A DNA stretch of 64,000 bases from Plantibacter auratus (lineage in GTDB: Bacteria > Actinomycetota > Actinomycetes > Actinomycetales > Microbacteriaceae), in contig NZ_JBOBFV010000004.1 in the NCBI RefSeq assembly GCF_050587365.1, positions 310,001 through 374,000 of the forward strand. Direction: 5' to 3'. The notes beneath the pieces are model-generated. The model was given only the letters and a program-made list of their open reading frames with translations, searched no databases and had not been told where the DNA came from. Positions 1 to 8,153 of this stretch are shown piece after piece. Within the stretch, counting starts at the first letter, position 1. Every line of letters starts with the position of its first letter. A program made the position numbers and the translations under genes.

Positions 1-91
1 CGGACGCACCGGCGGAGCGTTCGCGAACGAACGCGGTCAGCCTACAAGTATTCCAGTTGCTTAATCCAGTATGTCGACCGACTCTTCCGGT

Positions 92-643
92 TCACCAGTC
101 GCTCGGTGCCGGTGCCTTCGTAGGCGGCAGGGCGACATCCCTCGCCCACTGCGCCTGCCACGCGGGGAGCTCTGCTGGAGCCGGGCCGGTGAGCTCGAGG
201 AGTTCCGCGAGCGGGACCACGCCGCCCGACCGCTTCAGGAAGCGCCCTCGGACGAGGGCCTGCGTGTAGATCTCGCCGCCGACGACGACGCGGTGTTCGA
301 TGAACACGCCCTTGTCGTCATAGCCCGTCACCCGGGTCTCGACGGTGAAGCGCTGCCAGGGCTGCAGCGACTTCCGGAACGTGATGCTCTCACTCGACAC
401 CACCGGGTACCAGCCCAGCTGCTTGAAGCGATCCCAGAGTCCGTTCCGGATCAGGAGGTCGAACCGGCCGAGGTCGAAGATCGACAGGTACACACCGTTG
501 TTCATGTGGCCGAGGACGTCGAGATCGGTCGGCAGCACGCGCAGCCGGATCCGACCGACGTCCCAGGTGTCGAGGCGCTCGCCGCGGCGGGCTCGACGGC
601 GGGACTGCAGGAACATGGCGATGGTGCGGAAGATGAGGTGCAC
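92..643 (-). CDS. acyl-CoA thioesterase-like hotdog protein
   Basis: Protein of about 183 residues with the 4HBT_2 hotdog signature: the stretch PTDLDVLGHMNNGVYLSIFD near residues 38-57 carries the Asp and His-Met-Asn-Asn typical of YbgC/FcoT-like thioesterases. It probably hydrolyses acyl-CoA or acyl-carrier thioesters in the cytoplasm; the substrate is unknown. The GTG at 643 is preferred over an in-frame start 102 bases further upstream, because homology begins soon after it and a -10-like TACGGT lies 7 nt upstream, suggesting a near-leaderless start. The stop is TGA at 92-94. It appears to stand alone. The left 91 bases of the window hold no gene I can support. Confidence 0.75.
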   Translation of the reverse strand: MHLIFRTIAMFLQSRRRARRGERLDTWDVGRIRLRVLPTDLDVLGHMNNGVYLSIFDLGRFDLLIRNGLWDRFKQLGWYPVVSSESITFRKSLQPWQRFTVETRVTGYDDKGVFIEHRVVVGGEIYTQALVRGRFLKRSGGVVPLAELLELTGPAPAELPAWQAQWARDVALPPTKAPAPSDW

Positions 644-767
644 GGATGCGACCGTATCCCGCCGGGGCGGCGTCGTGCACCACGGTTGTCTCGACTCGAC
701 AACACCCGGGTCCTGGGACGCCTGGTGACGTGTGGCGTCCGACACACCTGGGCCGGATCGCGAACGG

Positions 768-1202
768 TCAGTCAGCGCCGACGGTGTTGCCCTCCCCGCT
801 GTCGGTGACCACCGGGGCCGACGAGGTCGCGACCTTGTTGCCGTTGGCTCCCTCGACGAACGTGACGTTGTCGACGGTCGAGACGTTCACGAGCGTGATG
901 GAGCTGTTGAACGAGAGGTTCACGACGGCTCCCGTCACGGTCACGATGCTGTTGGAGGCCTCCACGACGACGTTCTCACAGTCGCCGTCGATGGTCACGT
1001 TCGAGCTGTCGTCGACGATGGTCGCCGTGCCGTCGACGCACTCACCCGTGACGTCGGGGATCGTGTACTCGGAACCGGTGGTGGAATCGGCGGCGACCGT
1101 CGGTGACGCGCTCGTCGTCGACGTCGCACCCGCGTCGGTGCATCCGGTGAGGGCGATGACGGCGAGGCCCGCGGCGGCGAGGAGGGTGGGTTGCTTGGAC
1201 AT
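768..1202 (-). CDS. DUF3060-type lipoprotein
   Basis: About 144 residues. The N-terminus (MSKQPTLLAAAGLAVIALTGC) is a lipoprotein signal peptide with the lipobox LTGC, so the mature protein should be tethered outside the membrane. The rest is short beta-strand repeats rich in Asn, Val and Thr (VTIDGDCENVVVEASNSIVT and similar), matching DUF3060, a right-handed beta-helix-like family of unknown function common in Actinobacteria. The ATG at 1202 follows the ribosome site GAAGGAG. A strong hairpin separates it from the secreted protein gene upstream, so it is probably transcribed separately. Function unknown. Confidence 0.75.
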   Translation of the reverse strand: MSKQPTLLAAAGLAVIALTGCTDAGATSTTSASPTVAADSTTGSEYTIPDVTGECVDGTATIVDDSSNVTIDGDCENVVVEASNSIVTVTGAVVNLSFNSSITLVNVSTVDNVTFVEGANGNKVATSSAPVVTDSGEGNTVGAD

Positions 1203-1238
1203 GGGTGCTCCTTCGGAGGCTCGGTAGGGGAGGCAAGA

Positions 1239-1274
1239 GCCGCCGGCCCGGTGCAGCGACACCGGGCCGGCGGC
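1239..1274 (-). terminator. 15-bp perfect GC hairpin, probable terminator
   Basis: Two perfectly complementary 15-base arms (1239-1253 and 1260-1274, sequence GCCGCCGGCCCGGTG and its complement) flank a 6-base loop. The hairpin lies 13 bases past the stop of the minus-strand secreted protein gene and before the DUF3060 gene. There is no T tract, which is common for actinobacterial terminators. Confidence 0.7.
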
Positions 1275-1286
1275 CCCAAGGTCAGC

Positions 1287-3113
1287 TCACTGGGTGAGGG
1301 TGAAGTCGTACCCGGACGAGGCGATGACCTTGCCGCCGACGGTCTCGGTCACGGTGCCGCCGAAGTACCGCGCCGGGAGATAGTCACGCGGCCAGGTGAT
1401 GGTCCACTCCCCGGTCCGTGGGTCGGCGATCGCGGAGCCGAGGTCGGTGCCCCACGCGCCCGTGATCCGCACCCGCGCCCCCGGGTTCGCCGTACCGGTG
1501 AACACCGGCCTGGTGCCGGTGAGGGTGTCGCCGACTCTCGGCGAGGTGACGACGAGTCGGGGCTGGACGATCGTGAAGTCGTAGACGAAGGTGTGCGTCG
1601 GTACCCCGTCCACGAACTGCTTCACGGTGCCTCCGGCATACCGGCTCGGCAAAAGGCTCTTGTTCCATGTGATCGACCACGCACCGCTCGCGTCGACCCG
1701 CTCCACTGAGCCGAGGACGTCGCCCCACGCGCCACGGATCTCGATGCGCGACCCCGGCTCGCCGGTCCCACTGAACACGGGGGTCGTCTCACTGATCGTC
1801 TCGCCGCGCCTCGGCGACTCGACCACCAAGGGGGCGATCGGCTCGTCCGGCGCCCGGACGATGTTCGCCGTGAAGTCGGCGATCGTGATGCGGGAGGAAC
1901 CGTAGGTGACCTTGCCGCCCGTGGCCTCGCCGACGGGAGCGTCGTCGTTCGCCCGCAGCGTGAACCTCAGCGTGGTCGCGCCGACCGGCAAGACACCCCC
2001 GATGCCCAACGCGTCGAGTGTGAAGGCCGGGTGGTCGACCGCAGTGATCCGCGTGTTCGCCGGGTGGTAGACGTCGATGCGCTGACCACCGGCATCGGCG
2101 TTGAACGTCGCCTCCACCTCCACGGACTGACCGGGGGCGAGCGTCGGCGTGGGGATCGAGGCGCCGGGCGCGAGCGGCGCCGGGACCGTGAAGTCGAAAC
2201 GCACCTGGACATCCGACCCGGTTCCGCTCTGGCTCGCGGTTCCCGTGTAGCGGCCGGGCTCGAGCCGGATCGACGGAACCGACCAGGACGTCGAGTCCAG
2301 GGGGACGCTCGTGCTCGCGAGCAAGACCTGGGCGTCGGTGCGGATCGAGACGGACGATCCGGGCTGCCCGATACCGCTGAACGTGGGGTTCGGTGTGTCC
2401 ACCGTGGCACCGATCGACGGGCTACGCAGTTCGAACGGCTCGATCGGGGCCAGCTGCGACTCCACGACGACGTCGGTGAGCGCGTCCATCGTGAGCTCGA
2501 CGAAGGTGTCGGTGTCGGTCCCGCCCAAGGAGTACGGACTCGACACCGGGTACAGGGCGTAGCCGGAGACCCACTTGTTCGAGACGTACCGCCACTCGAA
2601 GTCCTGCGACGGGGAACCGGTGCACGTCCGGGCTGCGACGAGCGCCCGGGAGCCGTCGCCCGCGGGCGTCAGGCAGAGCGCCGAAGAGGCTCCCGTGCCG
2701 GTGATCGGCCCGGCCGCACCGACGGCAGGGAGGGAATACGTCCCCGCGAGCGACGCTGCTCCGCCCACCGAGGACGAGTACAGCCGCTGGACGTTCCGAC
2801 CCGACTCCGGCGCGGAGAGCCCGACGTACGCCGAGGATCCGGTGGAACGGTTCTGCAGGACGAGCTTGCCGATCACCCTCGACGTGCCTGCCGAAGGGGC
2901 CACGGCGCCCGACGCACCGGGGACGTCCCCGGTGCCGAACGCGTCACCGGGTGCGTCGTCGTGCTCCTGTGGGTCCGCGATGGACCCGACGGGCGGAGCG
3001 GCGGACGCCGGGACCGGGAGTCCCACCGCGGTGAGCAGGATGGTCGCAGCGACCACGGCCGAGAGTGTGGATCGCAGGAGCAGGGAGCGCGGAGCACGAA
3101 TCAGAGCAGTCAC
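1287..3113 (-). CDS. large secreted protein with lectin-like region and Ig-like repeats
   Basis: 608 residues. A Sec signal peptide of about 38 residues ends near VPASA-AP. Residues ~55-230 form a region with LCLTPAGDGSRALVAARTC and a DFEWRY-like segment, reminiscent of ricin/lectin-type modules. From ~230 to the end come bacterial Ig-like repeats of 85-100 residues; the last two are near copies, each with SPR-GDT, TPVFSGTG-PGSRI, a GxWSITW strand and YDFT. There is no LPXTG motif, transmembrane tail or catalytic signature, so it is probably released or loosely wall-bound and may act in adhesion or carbohydrate binding. The GTG at 3113 has no clear ribosome site; a TAGCCT hexamer lies 8 nt upstream. 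Similar Ig-repeat proteins are frequent in Microbacteriaceae. Confidence 0.75.
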   Translation of the reverse strand: MTALIRAPRSLLLRSTLSAVVAATILLTAVGLPVPASAAPPVGSIADPQEHDDAPGDAFGTGDVPGASGAVAPSAGTSRVIGKLVLQNRSTGSSAYVGLSAPESGRNVQRLYSSSVGGAASLAGTYSLPAVGAAGPITGTGASSALCLTPAGDGSRALVAARTCTGSPSQDFEWRYVSNKWVSGYALYPVSSPYSLGGTDTDTFVELTMDALTDVVVESQLAPIEPFELRSPSIGATVDTPNPTFSGIGQPGSSVSIRTDAQVLLASTSVPLDSTSWSVPSIRLEPGRYTGTASQSGTGSDVQVRFDFTVPAPLAPGASIPTPTLAPGQSVEVEATFNADAGGQRIDVYHPANTRITAVDHPAFTLDALGIGGVLPVGATTLRFTLRANDDAPVGEATGGKVTYGSSRITIADFTANIVRAPDEPIAPLVVESPRRGETISETTPVFSGTGEPGSRIEIRGAWGDVLGSVERVDASGAWSITWNKSLLPSRYAGGTVKQFVDGVPTHTFVYDFTIVQPRLVVTSPRVGDTLTGTRPVFTGTANPGARVRITGAWGTDLGSAIADPRTGEWTITWPRDYLPARYFGGTVTETVGGKVIASSGYDFTLTQ

Positions 3114-3181
3114 GAGGACCGAGGCTACTCATCTGGAATATCGCCGTGGGGGCTGCCGCCGAATCTGTGGAGAACTCGTCC

Positions 3182-4306
3182 TCAGTCGGTCGGCACGTGC
3201 CGCTCGTCTGGCCCGACGTACTCGGACAGCGGACGGATGAGCGCGTTCGACGCCAGCTGCTCGGCGATGTGCGCCGTCCACCCGACGATCCGAGCGGCGA
3301 CGAACAGCGGCGTGAACGTGGCCGTGTCGAACCCGATCAGGTTGTACGCCGGGCCCGAGGGGTAGTCGAGGTTCGGCTTGATGTTCTTCCGCGCGACCAT
3401 GTCCGCTTCGAGCGTCGTGTACAGCTCGAGGATCTCGGGCTTGCCGTAGTGCTCCGCGAGCCGCTCGAGCGCCTTGAGCATCGTCGGCACGCGCGAGTCG
3501 CCGTTCTTGTAGACCCGGTGTCCGAAGCCCATGATCTTGCGCTTCTCGGCGAGCGCCGCGTCGAGCCAGGCGCTGGCCTGGTCAGCCGTCCCGATCTCGT
3601 CGAAGACGTGCATGACGGCCTCGTTCGCCCCACCGTGCAGGGCGCCCTTGAGCGCGCCGATCGCACCGGTGACCGCCGAGTACAGGTCGCTGAGGGTCGA
3701 GGTGATGACCCGGGCGGTGAACGTCGACGCGTTGAAGGAGTGCTCCGCGTAGAGGATCATCGAGACGTCGAACGCCTCGACGACGACCGGATCGGCCTCT
3801 TCGCCGAAGGTCATGAAGAGGAAGTTCGCGCTGTAGCCGAGGTCGTCGCGCGGCGGGACGAGCTCGAGGCCGCGGCGGCGGCGCTGGTCGTAGGCGACGA
3901 TCGCGGGCAGCTTCGCGTACAGGCTCGCGGCCTTCACCGCGTTGGTCTCGGCGGTGTTGGTCTCGGCGGCCGGGTCGTTCGCGCCGATCACGCTGACGGC
4001 CGTGCGGAGGGCGTCCATCGGGTGGCTCGTCGTCGGGAGGAGGTCGATGGCCGCCTTGACGTTGTCGTCGAGCGCGCGCTGGCCCCGCTCCAACGCAGTG
4101 AACTCCGCGAGTTCGGCGTCCCTGGGCAGTTCGCCGTTCCAGAGCAGGTACGCGACCTGCTCGAAGCTGCAGTGCTCGGCGAGCTCCTGGACCGGATACC
4201 CGCGGTAGAGCAGCGAGTTCGTCTCCGGGTTCACCTTCGAGACGCTCGTCACGTCGACGACGACGCCGGCGAGACCCTTCTTGATGTCGCTGGTCGCTTC
4301 GGTCAT
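3182..4306 (-). CDS. prpC: 2-methylcitrate synthase
   Basis: 374 residues, the length of the short citrate synthase family. It condenses propionyl-CoA with oxaloacetate to 2-methylcitrate in the methylcitrate cycle. Visible catalytic motifs are LHGGANEAV (His near 224), GFGHRVYK (His near 263) and the Asp of LDYPSGPAY (~313), the usual His-His-Asp set. ATG 4306 follows AAAGGAG. It is the last gene of prpD-prpB-prpC; this context favours PrpC over a housekeeping citrate synthase. A 124-base gap to prpB holds a degenerate copy of the dispersed repeat. Confidence 0.93.
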   Translation of the reverse strand: MTEATSDIKKGLAGVVVDVTSVSKVNPETNSLLYRGYPVQELAEHCSFEQVAYLLWNGELPRDAELAEFTALERGQRALDDNVKAAIDLLPTTSHPMDALRTAVSVIGANDPAAETNTAETNAVKAASLYAKLPAIVAYDQRRRRGLELVPPRDDLGYSANFLFMTFGEEADPVVVEAFDVSMILYAEHSFNASTFTARVITSTLSDLYSAVTGAIGALKGALHGGANEAVMHVFDEIGTADQASAWLDAALAEKRKIMGFGHRVYKNGDSRVPTMLKALERLAEHYGKPEILELYTTLEADMVARKNIKPNLDYPSGPAYNLIGFDTATFTPLFVAARIVGWTAHIAEQLASNALIRPLSEYVGPDERHVPTD

Positions 4307-4373
4307 GCGTTGCTCCTTTGCGTACTGCCTGCGCGCGTCCTACGCGCGTCGGTCGAGCTTGGCACCCGGCTCG

Positions 4374-4396
4374 CCCCTCGACAAGCTCGGGGAGCG
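4374..4396. repeat. diverged copy of the CCCTTCGACARGCTCAGGG repeat
   Basis: CCCCTCGACAAGCTCGGGGA lies in the prpB-prpC gap. It differs from the consensus at a few positions, with complementary changes at the two ends (CCCC/GGGG), so the terminal pairing is kept. Confidence 0.6.
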
Positions 4397-4430
4397 GAGA
4401 CCCAGGTGGTGTTCACCGGTGAGGGGACGC

Positions 4431-5330
4431 CTACCGGTCGATGGTGAAGTTGAAGACCGAAGTGTCGAAGCGGTTGTAGCCCTCGTAGTCGATCAGTTCG
4501 TAGAGGTCGGCACGGTGCTGCATCTCACCGAGCTTGCTCGTGAGCGAGCCCTCGTCGTTCAGCGTGTCGAGCGCACGACCCGCGGCGCCCATCGCGATGC
4601 GGAGGAGCGACACCGGCCAGATGACGAGGTTCACGCCCACATCGGCGAGCTGCTGACTCGTGAACAGCTCGCTCTTGCCGAACTCCGTCATGTTGGCGAG
4701 GATCGGCACGTCGACCGCGTCGCGGACGGCGGCGAACTCCTCGAGCGACCGCATCGCCTCGGGGAAGATCGCGTCGGCTCCGGCGTCGACGAGCTGCTTG
4801 GCCCGGTCGATCGCGGCGTCGAGCCCGTCGACGGCGGCGATGTCGGTGCGCGCCATGATGAGCAGGTTCGCATCGCGCCGGGCGTCGACGGCGGCACGGA
4901 TCCGGCCGAGCGCGGTGGAGGTGTCGACGACCTGCTTGCCGTCGAGGTGGCCGCAGCGCTTCGGGTTGACCTGGTCCTCGATGTGGAGCCCGGCGAGCCC
5001 GGCGTCCTCGATCTCCTGGACGGTGCGCGCGACGTTCATCGGCTCCCCGAATCCGGTGTCGGCGTCGACGATCGCGGGCAGCTCGGTCATCCGGGCGATC
5101 TGCTTGGCGCGACCGGCGACCTCGGTGAGGGTCGTCAGTCCGATGTCGGGCAGCCCGAGGTCGGCGGAGAGCACCGCGCCGGAGATGTAGACGCCGTCGA
5201 AGCCCTTCTGCTCGATGAGCCTCGCCGAGAGCGGGTTGAACGCGCCCGGGAAGCGCAGCAGCTCACCGGTGGCGAGTCGCTCGCGGAACAGCCGGCGCTT
5301 CTCTGCAGGCGTGGTCTCGCTGTACAGCAT
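4431..5330 (-). CDS. prpB: methylisocitrate lyase
   Basis: About 299 residues of the isocitrate lyase/PEP mutase family. It cleaves 2-methylisocitrate to pyruvate and succinate, the last step of propionate breakdown. The catalytic loop KRCGH is present (Cys near 126), with ADTGFGEP and HIEDQVNPKRC metal/substrate motifs. ATG 5330 is chosen because homologues begin MLYS; a GTG 6 bases upstream is an alternative and is closer to the GAAGGG ribosome site. It is the middle gene of the prpDBC operon. Confidence 0.93.
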   Translation of the reverse strand: MLYSETTPAEKRRLFRERLATGELLRFPGAFNPLSARLIEQKGFDGVYISGAVLSADLGLPDIGLTTLTEVAGRAKQIARMTELPAIVDADTGFGEPMNVARTVQEIEDAGLAGLHIEDQVNPKRCGHLDGKQVVDTSTALGRIRAAVDARRDANLLIMARTDIAAVDGLDAAIDRAKQLVDAGADAIFPEAMRSLEEFAAVRDAVDVPILANMTEFGKSELFTSQQLADVGVNLVIWPVSLLRIAMGAAGRALDTLNDEGSLTSKLGEMQHRADLYELIDYEGYNRFDTSVFNFTIDR

Positions 5331-5361
5331 CAGCACAGTCCCTTCTGGAGGTCGGCCGGCA

Positions 5362-6885
5362 TCAGAACAGGCCGGTCGGGTGGGGTGCCGAGGCGAGGAC
5401 CCCGGAGGCGGCCTGGATGCTCAGCTGCTTGACCTCGTCGGCGTCGAGCTCTGGGAGACGTTCGGCGAGCGCGAGGAAACGCTCGATCTCCTCCGCGTCG
5501 AGGACGTCGGCGGCGAGCGTGCGGAACTTGTGCACGTAGTCGGCGCGCGCGAACGGCCGGGCGCCGAGCGGGTGGGCGTCGGCGACGGCGATCTCGTCGA
5601 CGATGGTCGACCCGTCCGTGAGCGTGATCTCGATGCGCCCGCCGAACGCCTGTTCCGCCGGGTCCAGCGAGTGGTAGCGGCGCGTCCACTCAGCGTCCTC
5701 CGCCGTCGAGATCCGGTGCCACAGCTCGACGGTGTCGGCGCGGGTGGCGCGCTCGGGACGGTAGGAGTCGACGTGGTGCCACGCGCCGTCCTGCAGCGCC
5801 ACCGCGACGATGTAGGGGATGGAGTGGTCGAGCGTCTCGCGCGACGCCGTCGGGTCGTACTTCTGCGGGTCGTTCGCGCCGGAGCCGATGACGTAGTGCG
5901 TGTGGTGCGAGGTGTGGAGGACGATGCGGTCCACGGCTCCGGGGGCGAGGACTTCCGGGTGCTCGTGGTGCAGCTTGCGGGCGAGGTCGATCCACGCCTG
6001 CGCCTGGTACTCCGCCGAGTGCTCCTTCGTGAAGGAGTCGAGGATTGCGAGCTTCGGCTCACCGGCGCCGGGCAACGGGACGTCGTACGAGGCGTCGGGG
6101 CCGTCGAGCAGCCAGGCGACCACGCCGTCCTCGCCCTCGTAGATCGGCGACGGGCTGGTCTCGCCGCGCATCGCCCGGTCGACGGCCTCGACCGCCATCT
6201 TGCCGGCGAACGCGGGAGCGTGCGCCTTCCAGGTGGAGATCTCGCCCTTGCGCGACTGGCGGGTGGCCGTCGTGGTGTGGAGTGCCTGGCCGATCGCCTG
6301 GTGGATGGTGGCCTGATCGAGGCCGAGCATCGTGCCGATGCCGGCCGCGGCGCTCGGGCCGAGGTGTGCGACGTGGTCGATCTTGTGTCGGTGCAGGCTG
6401 ATCGCCTTCGCGAGGTCGATCTGGATCTCGTAGCCGGTCGCGATCCCGCGGACGAGGTCGGCGCCCGTGCAGCCGACGTGCTGCGCCACCGCGACGATGG
6501 GCGGGATGTTGTCGCCCGGGTGCGAGTACTCGGCGGCGAGGAAGGTGTCGTGGAAGTCGAGCTCGCGCACGGCGACGCCGTTGGCCCAGGCCGCCCATTC
6601 CGGGGAGACGCGGCGGGCGAGGTCGGGCCCGAACACCGTGGCACCGTCGCCGCCGGTGCTGACGGGGTGGCTGAGCGCCTGGGCGCGAGCCGAGGAGACG
6701 GGCCGGCGCGTGAGCGAGGCGGCTGCGACGGCGGCGTTGTCGATCACCCGGTTGATGATCATGTCGACGACCTCGGGCGTCACCTCCACCGGATCGGTCG
6801 CGACGCGGGCGAGCTGCCAGGCGAGCTGTCCTTCGCGGGCGAGGTTCTCGTCACTGCGGTGGACGCGCAAGTGGTGCTGGATCAC
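5362..6885 (-). CDS. prpD: 2-methylcitrate dehydratase (MmgE/PrpD family)
   Basis: 507 residues, full length for PrpD. It dehydrates 2-methylcitrate to 2-methyl-cis-aconitate. Typical features include RRPVSSARAQALSHP near the N-terminus, the alanine-rich helical region around NGVAVRELDFHDTFLA, and YTHHVIGSG-like basic segments. The GTG at 6885 (VIQHHLRVHRSD) is chosen because AAAGGAA lies just upstream and homology begins there; the frame stays open much further upstream, but that part has no family similarity. First gene of the prpDBC operon, with a probable -10 TAGGCT at 6942-6947. Confidence 0.92.
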   Translation of the reverse strand: MIQHHLRVHRSDENLAREGQLAWQLARVATDPVEVTPEVVDMIINRVIDNAAVAAASLTRRPVSSARAQALSHPVSTGGDGATVFGPDLARRVSPEWAAWANGVAVRELDFHDTFLAAEYSHPGDNIPPIVAVAQHVGCTGADLVRGIATGYEIQIDLAKAISLHRHKIDHVAHLGPSAAAGIGTMLGLDQATIHQAIGQALHTTTATRQSRKGEISTWKAHAPAFAGKMAVEAVDRAMRGETSPSPIYEGEDGVVAWLLDGPDASYDVPLPGAGEPKLAILDSFTKEHSAEYQAQAWIDLARKLHHEHPEVLAPGAVDRIVLHTSHHTHYVIGSGANDPQKYDPTASRETLDHSIPYIVAVALQDGAWHHVDSYRPERATRADTVELWHRISTAEDAEWTRRYHSLDPAEQAFGGRIEITLTDGSTIVDEIAVADAHPLGARPFARADYVHKFRTLAADVLDAEEIERFLALAERLPELDADEVKQLSIQAASGVLASAPHPTGLF

Positions 6886-6941
6886 GGGTGTTCCTTTCGG
6901 GTGCGGCCCGTCCGAGTGTGCTGCGGGGCGTCGCGTCCTCC

Positions 6942-6947
6942 AGCCTA
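6942..6947 (-). promoter_or_regulatory. probable -10 of the prpDBC promoter
   Basis: On the minus strand TAGGCT sits about 57 bases upstream of the prpD GTG. A convincing -35 is not visible at 17 bp, which would fit an activator-dependent promoter; the 65-bp concentric palindrome begins just upstream of the expected -35. Confidence 0.45.
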
Positions 6948-6972
6948 CGCCCGCGGGTCCGTGGCGCCGCAG

Positions 6973-7037
6973 CAGGAGAACCGCCCGGGAACAGGACATT
7001 TCACGTGGAATGGTCCTGCTGTCGCGCTGTTCTCCTG
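6973..7037. promoter_or_regulatory. 65-bp concentric imperfect palindrome between prpD and the divergent gene
   Basis: Three nested inverted repeats share one centre at base 7005: outer CAGGAGAAC/GTTCTCCTG (6973-6981, 7029-7037), inner CAGGAC/GTCCTG (6992-6997, 7013-7018), and a TTC/GAA core pairing (7000-7002 with 7008-7010) around ACGTG. Counting by hand, 23 of 32 base pairs match. A second GTGGAAT copy lies at 7043. It could be a large operator for a prp regulator or a hairpin in the leader of the plus-strand gene. Confidence 0.6.
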
Positions 7038-7155
7038 GCACCGTGGAATACCAGCCTCGTTCTCCGCATCCACCCAGCCCGCGCACACCGCGCATACGGC
7101 GGCCGCGGCCAGAGTGACACGCATACCGACCGCTGACGAACCGAAGGAGACGACC

Positions 7156-7617
7156 GTGCCGATGCACACCCCTGGGGCACCACAGACCTTGCACCTGTTC
7201 GGCGACGTGGTCCGAGCCGAGGCGCTCCACTACACCGAACTGTTCGCGGAGAAGCCGTTCGTGCCGGCCCTGCTGCTCTACTGCTCGAACGGTGCGTACC
7301 GCATCCTGTCGCCGGGCGAGGACCACCCCGGCAGTTACGTCGCCGAAGGGCCGCTGTCCGCGGAGCGGGTGCGCGTGAACTTCATCTCGTGGCCGTCCGA
7401 GGACTGGAACCGGAACGTCGCCTTCCACGTGCTCGACTTCGACCGGACGACCGGAGGGTTCACCCAGCGACTGCGGCTCCCGGGCGATCCCGAGCCGAAG
7501 CACCAGGCCGGCCGCCACACCGAGGTCACCGACCTCGGTACCTGGGACGCGGACACGACGTGGGAGACGGCCGAGCCGCTCCTTCACGAGACCTTCGAGG
7601 CACTCGCCCGCGGCTGA
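7156..7617 (+). CDS. uncharacterised 153-residue protein divergent from prpDBC
   Basis: I do not recognise a family. The frame has strong third-position GC bias and a good ribosome site (GAAGGAG at 7143-7149) before the GTG at 7156. No signal peptide or membrane segment is visible. The sequence is acidic, aromatic-rich and cytoplasmic in character (for example LHLFGDVVRAEALHYTELFA and NFISWPSEDWNRNVAFHVLD). An alternative ATG is at 7162. Its position opposite the methylcitrate operon, sharing the palindromic control region, suggests co-regulation, but no enzymatic role can be assigned. Confidence 0.7.
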   Translation: MPMHTPGAPQTLHLFGDVVRAEALHYTELFAEKPFVPALLLYCSNGAYRILSPGEDHPGSYVAEGPLSAERVRVNFISWPSEDWNRNVAFHVLDFDRTTGGFTQRLRLPGDPEPKHQAGRHTEVTDLGTWDADTTWETAEPLLHETFEALARG

Positions 7618-7657
7618 CGGAGCGAGCGGCGGGCCGAGCGAACGGCTGGCCGTCAGC
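7613..7657. terminator. possible hairpin after the 7156 gene
   Basis: GCTGACGG at 7613-7620 (overlapping the stop codon) pairs with CCGTCAGC at 7650-7657 across a 29-base loop. The gap separates two convergent genes, so the hairpin could end transcripts from either side. It is weak because the loop is long and there is no T tract. Confidence 0.35.
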
Positions 7658-7702
7658 GAACGGGACGAACCAGCGTGTCCGGACGATCGCCGACGGTCGG
7701 GG

Positions 7703-8035
7703 TCAGGCGGCGAGCAGCTGCGGGTCGGCCGCAGGGCGCAGCGGGGTGATCGTCGCGTCGGCGAGCGCGTCCTCGGCGAGGGGCAGCTCGACGACGACCG
7801 GAGCCGCCGCGGTCTCGAAGCGGTCCGCGATGTCGAACATGAGCGCGTCGAGGCGGGTGCGGAGCGCGTCGGCGATGGTCACGACCACCTCGGAGGAGGC
7901 GTCCTTGCGTCCGCGCTCGATCTCCGACAGGTAGGGCGTCGACACGGCTGCGGCGGTCGCCACGTCCTGCAGGGTGCGCCCCTGTGCCAGCCGACGCGTG
8001 CGCAGGGCCGCGCCGAGGGCTTCGCGGTACAACAT
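7703..8035 (-). CDS. XRE-family regulator, ClgR-like
   Basis: 110 residues with an N-terminal helix-turn-helix: LGAALRTRRLAQGRTLQDVA followed by AVSTPYLSEIERGRKDASSE. This resembles ClgR, which activates clp protease genes in Actinobacteria, especially the YLSEIERGRKDASSE recognition-helix region. The C-terminal 40 residues differ from classical ClgR, so it may be a paralogue with other targets. ATG 8035 follows GAAGGAG. It lies just downstream of the fatty-acid oxidation genes on the same strand, and could be transcribed with them or alone. Confidence 0.8.
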   Translation of the reverse strand: MLYREALGAALRTRRLAQGRTLQDVATAAAVSTPYLSEIERGRKDASSEVVVTIADALRTRLDALMFDIADRFETAAAPVVVELPLAEDALADATITPLRPAADPQLLAA

Positions 8036-8153
8036 GGCGACTCCTTCCGGCTGCGGGCGCGGGCTCCGTGACCGCGTGCTCTCACTGTAGGCGCGGCTCG
8101 GCCAGGCTCGGGGAGCCCGCGTTCTGCCGTCAGCGGACAGGGCGAGCCGTCCG

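Noticed and set aside
1..91. Possible gene at the left edge
   Set aside because: Stops in several frames and no start, ribosome site or family match can be seen in 91 bases.
5215..7155. Long plus-strand open frame over prpB and prpD
   Set aside because: It is antisense to well-supported prp genes and reads as Arg/Val/Asp-rich shadow sequence; only its last part (7156-7617) is a real gene.
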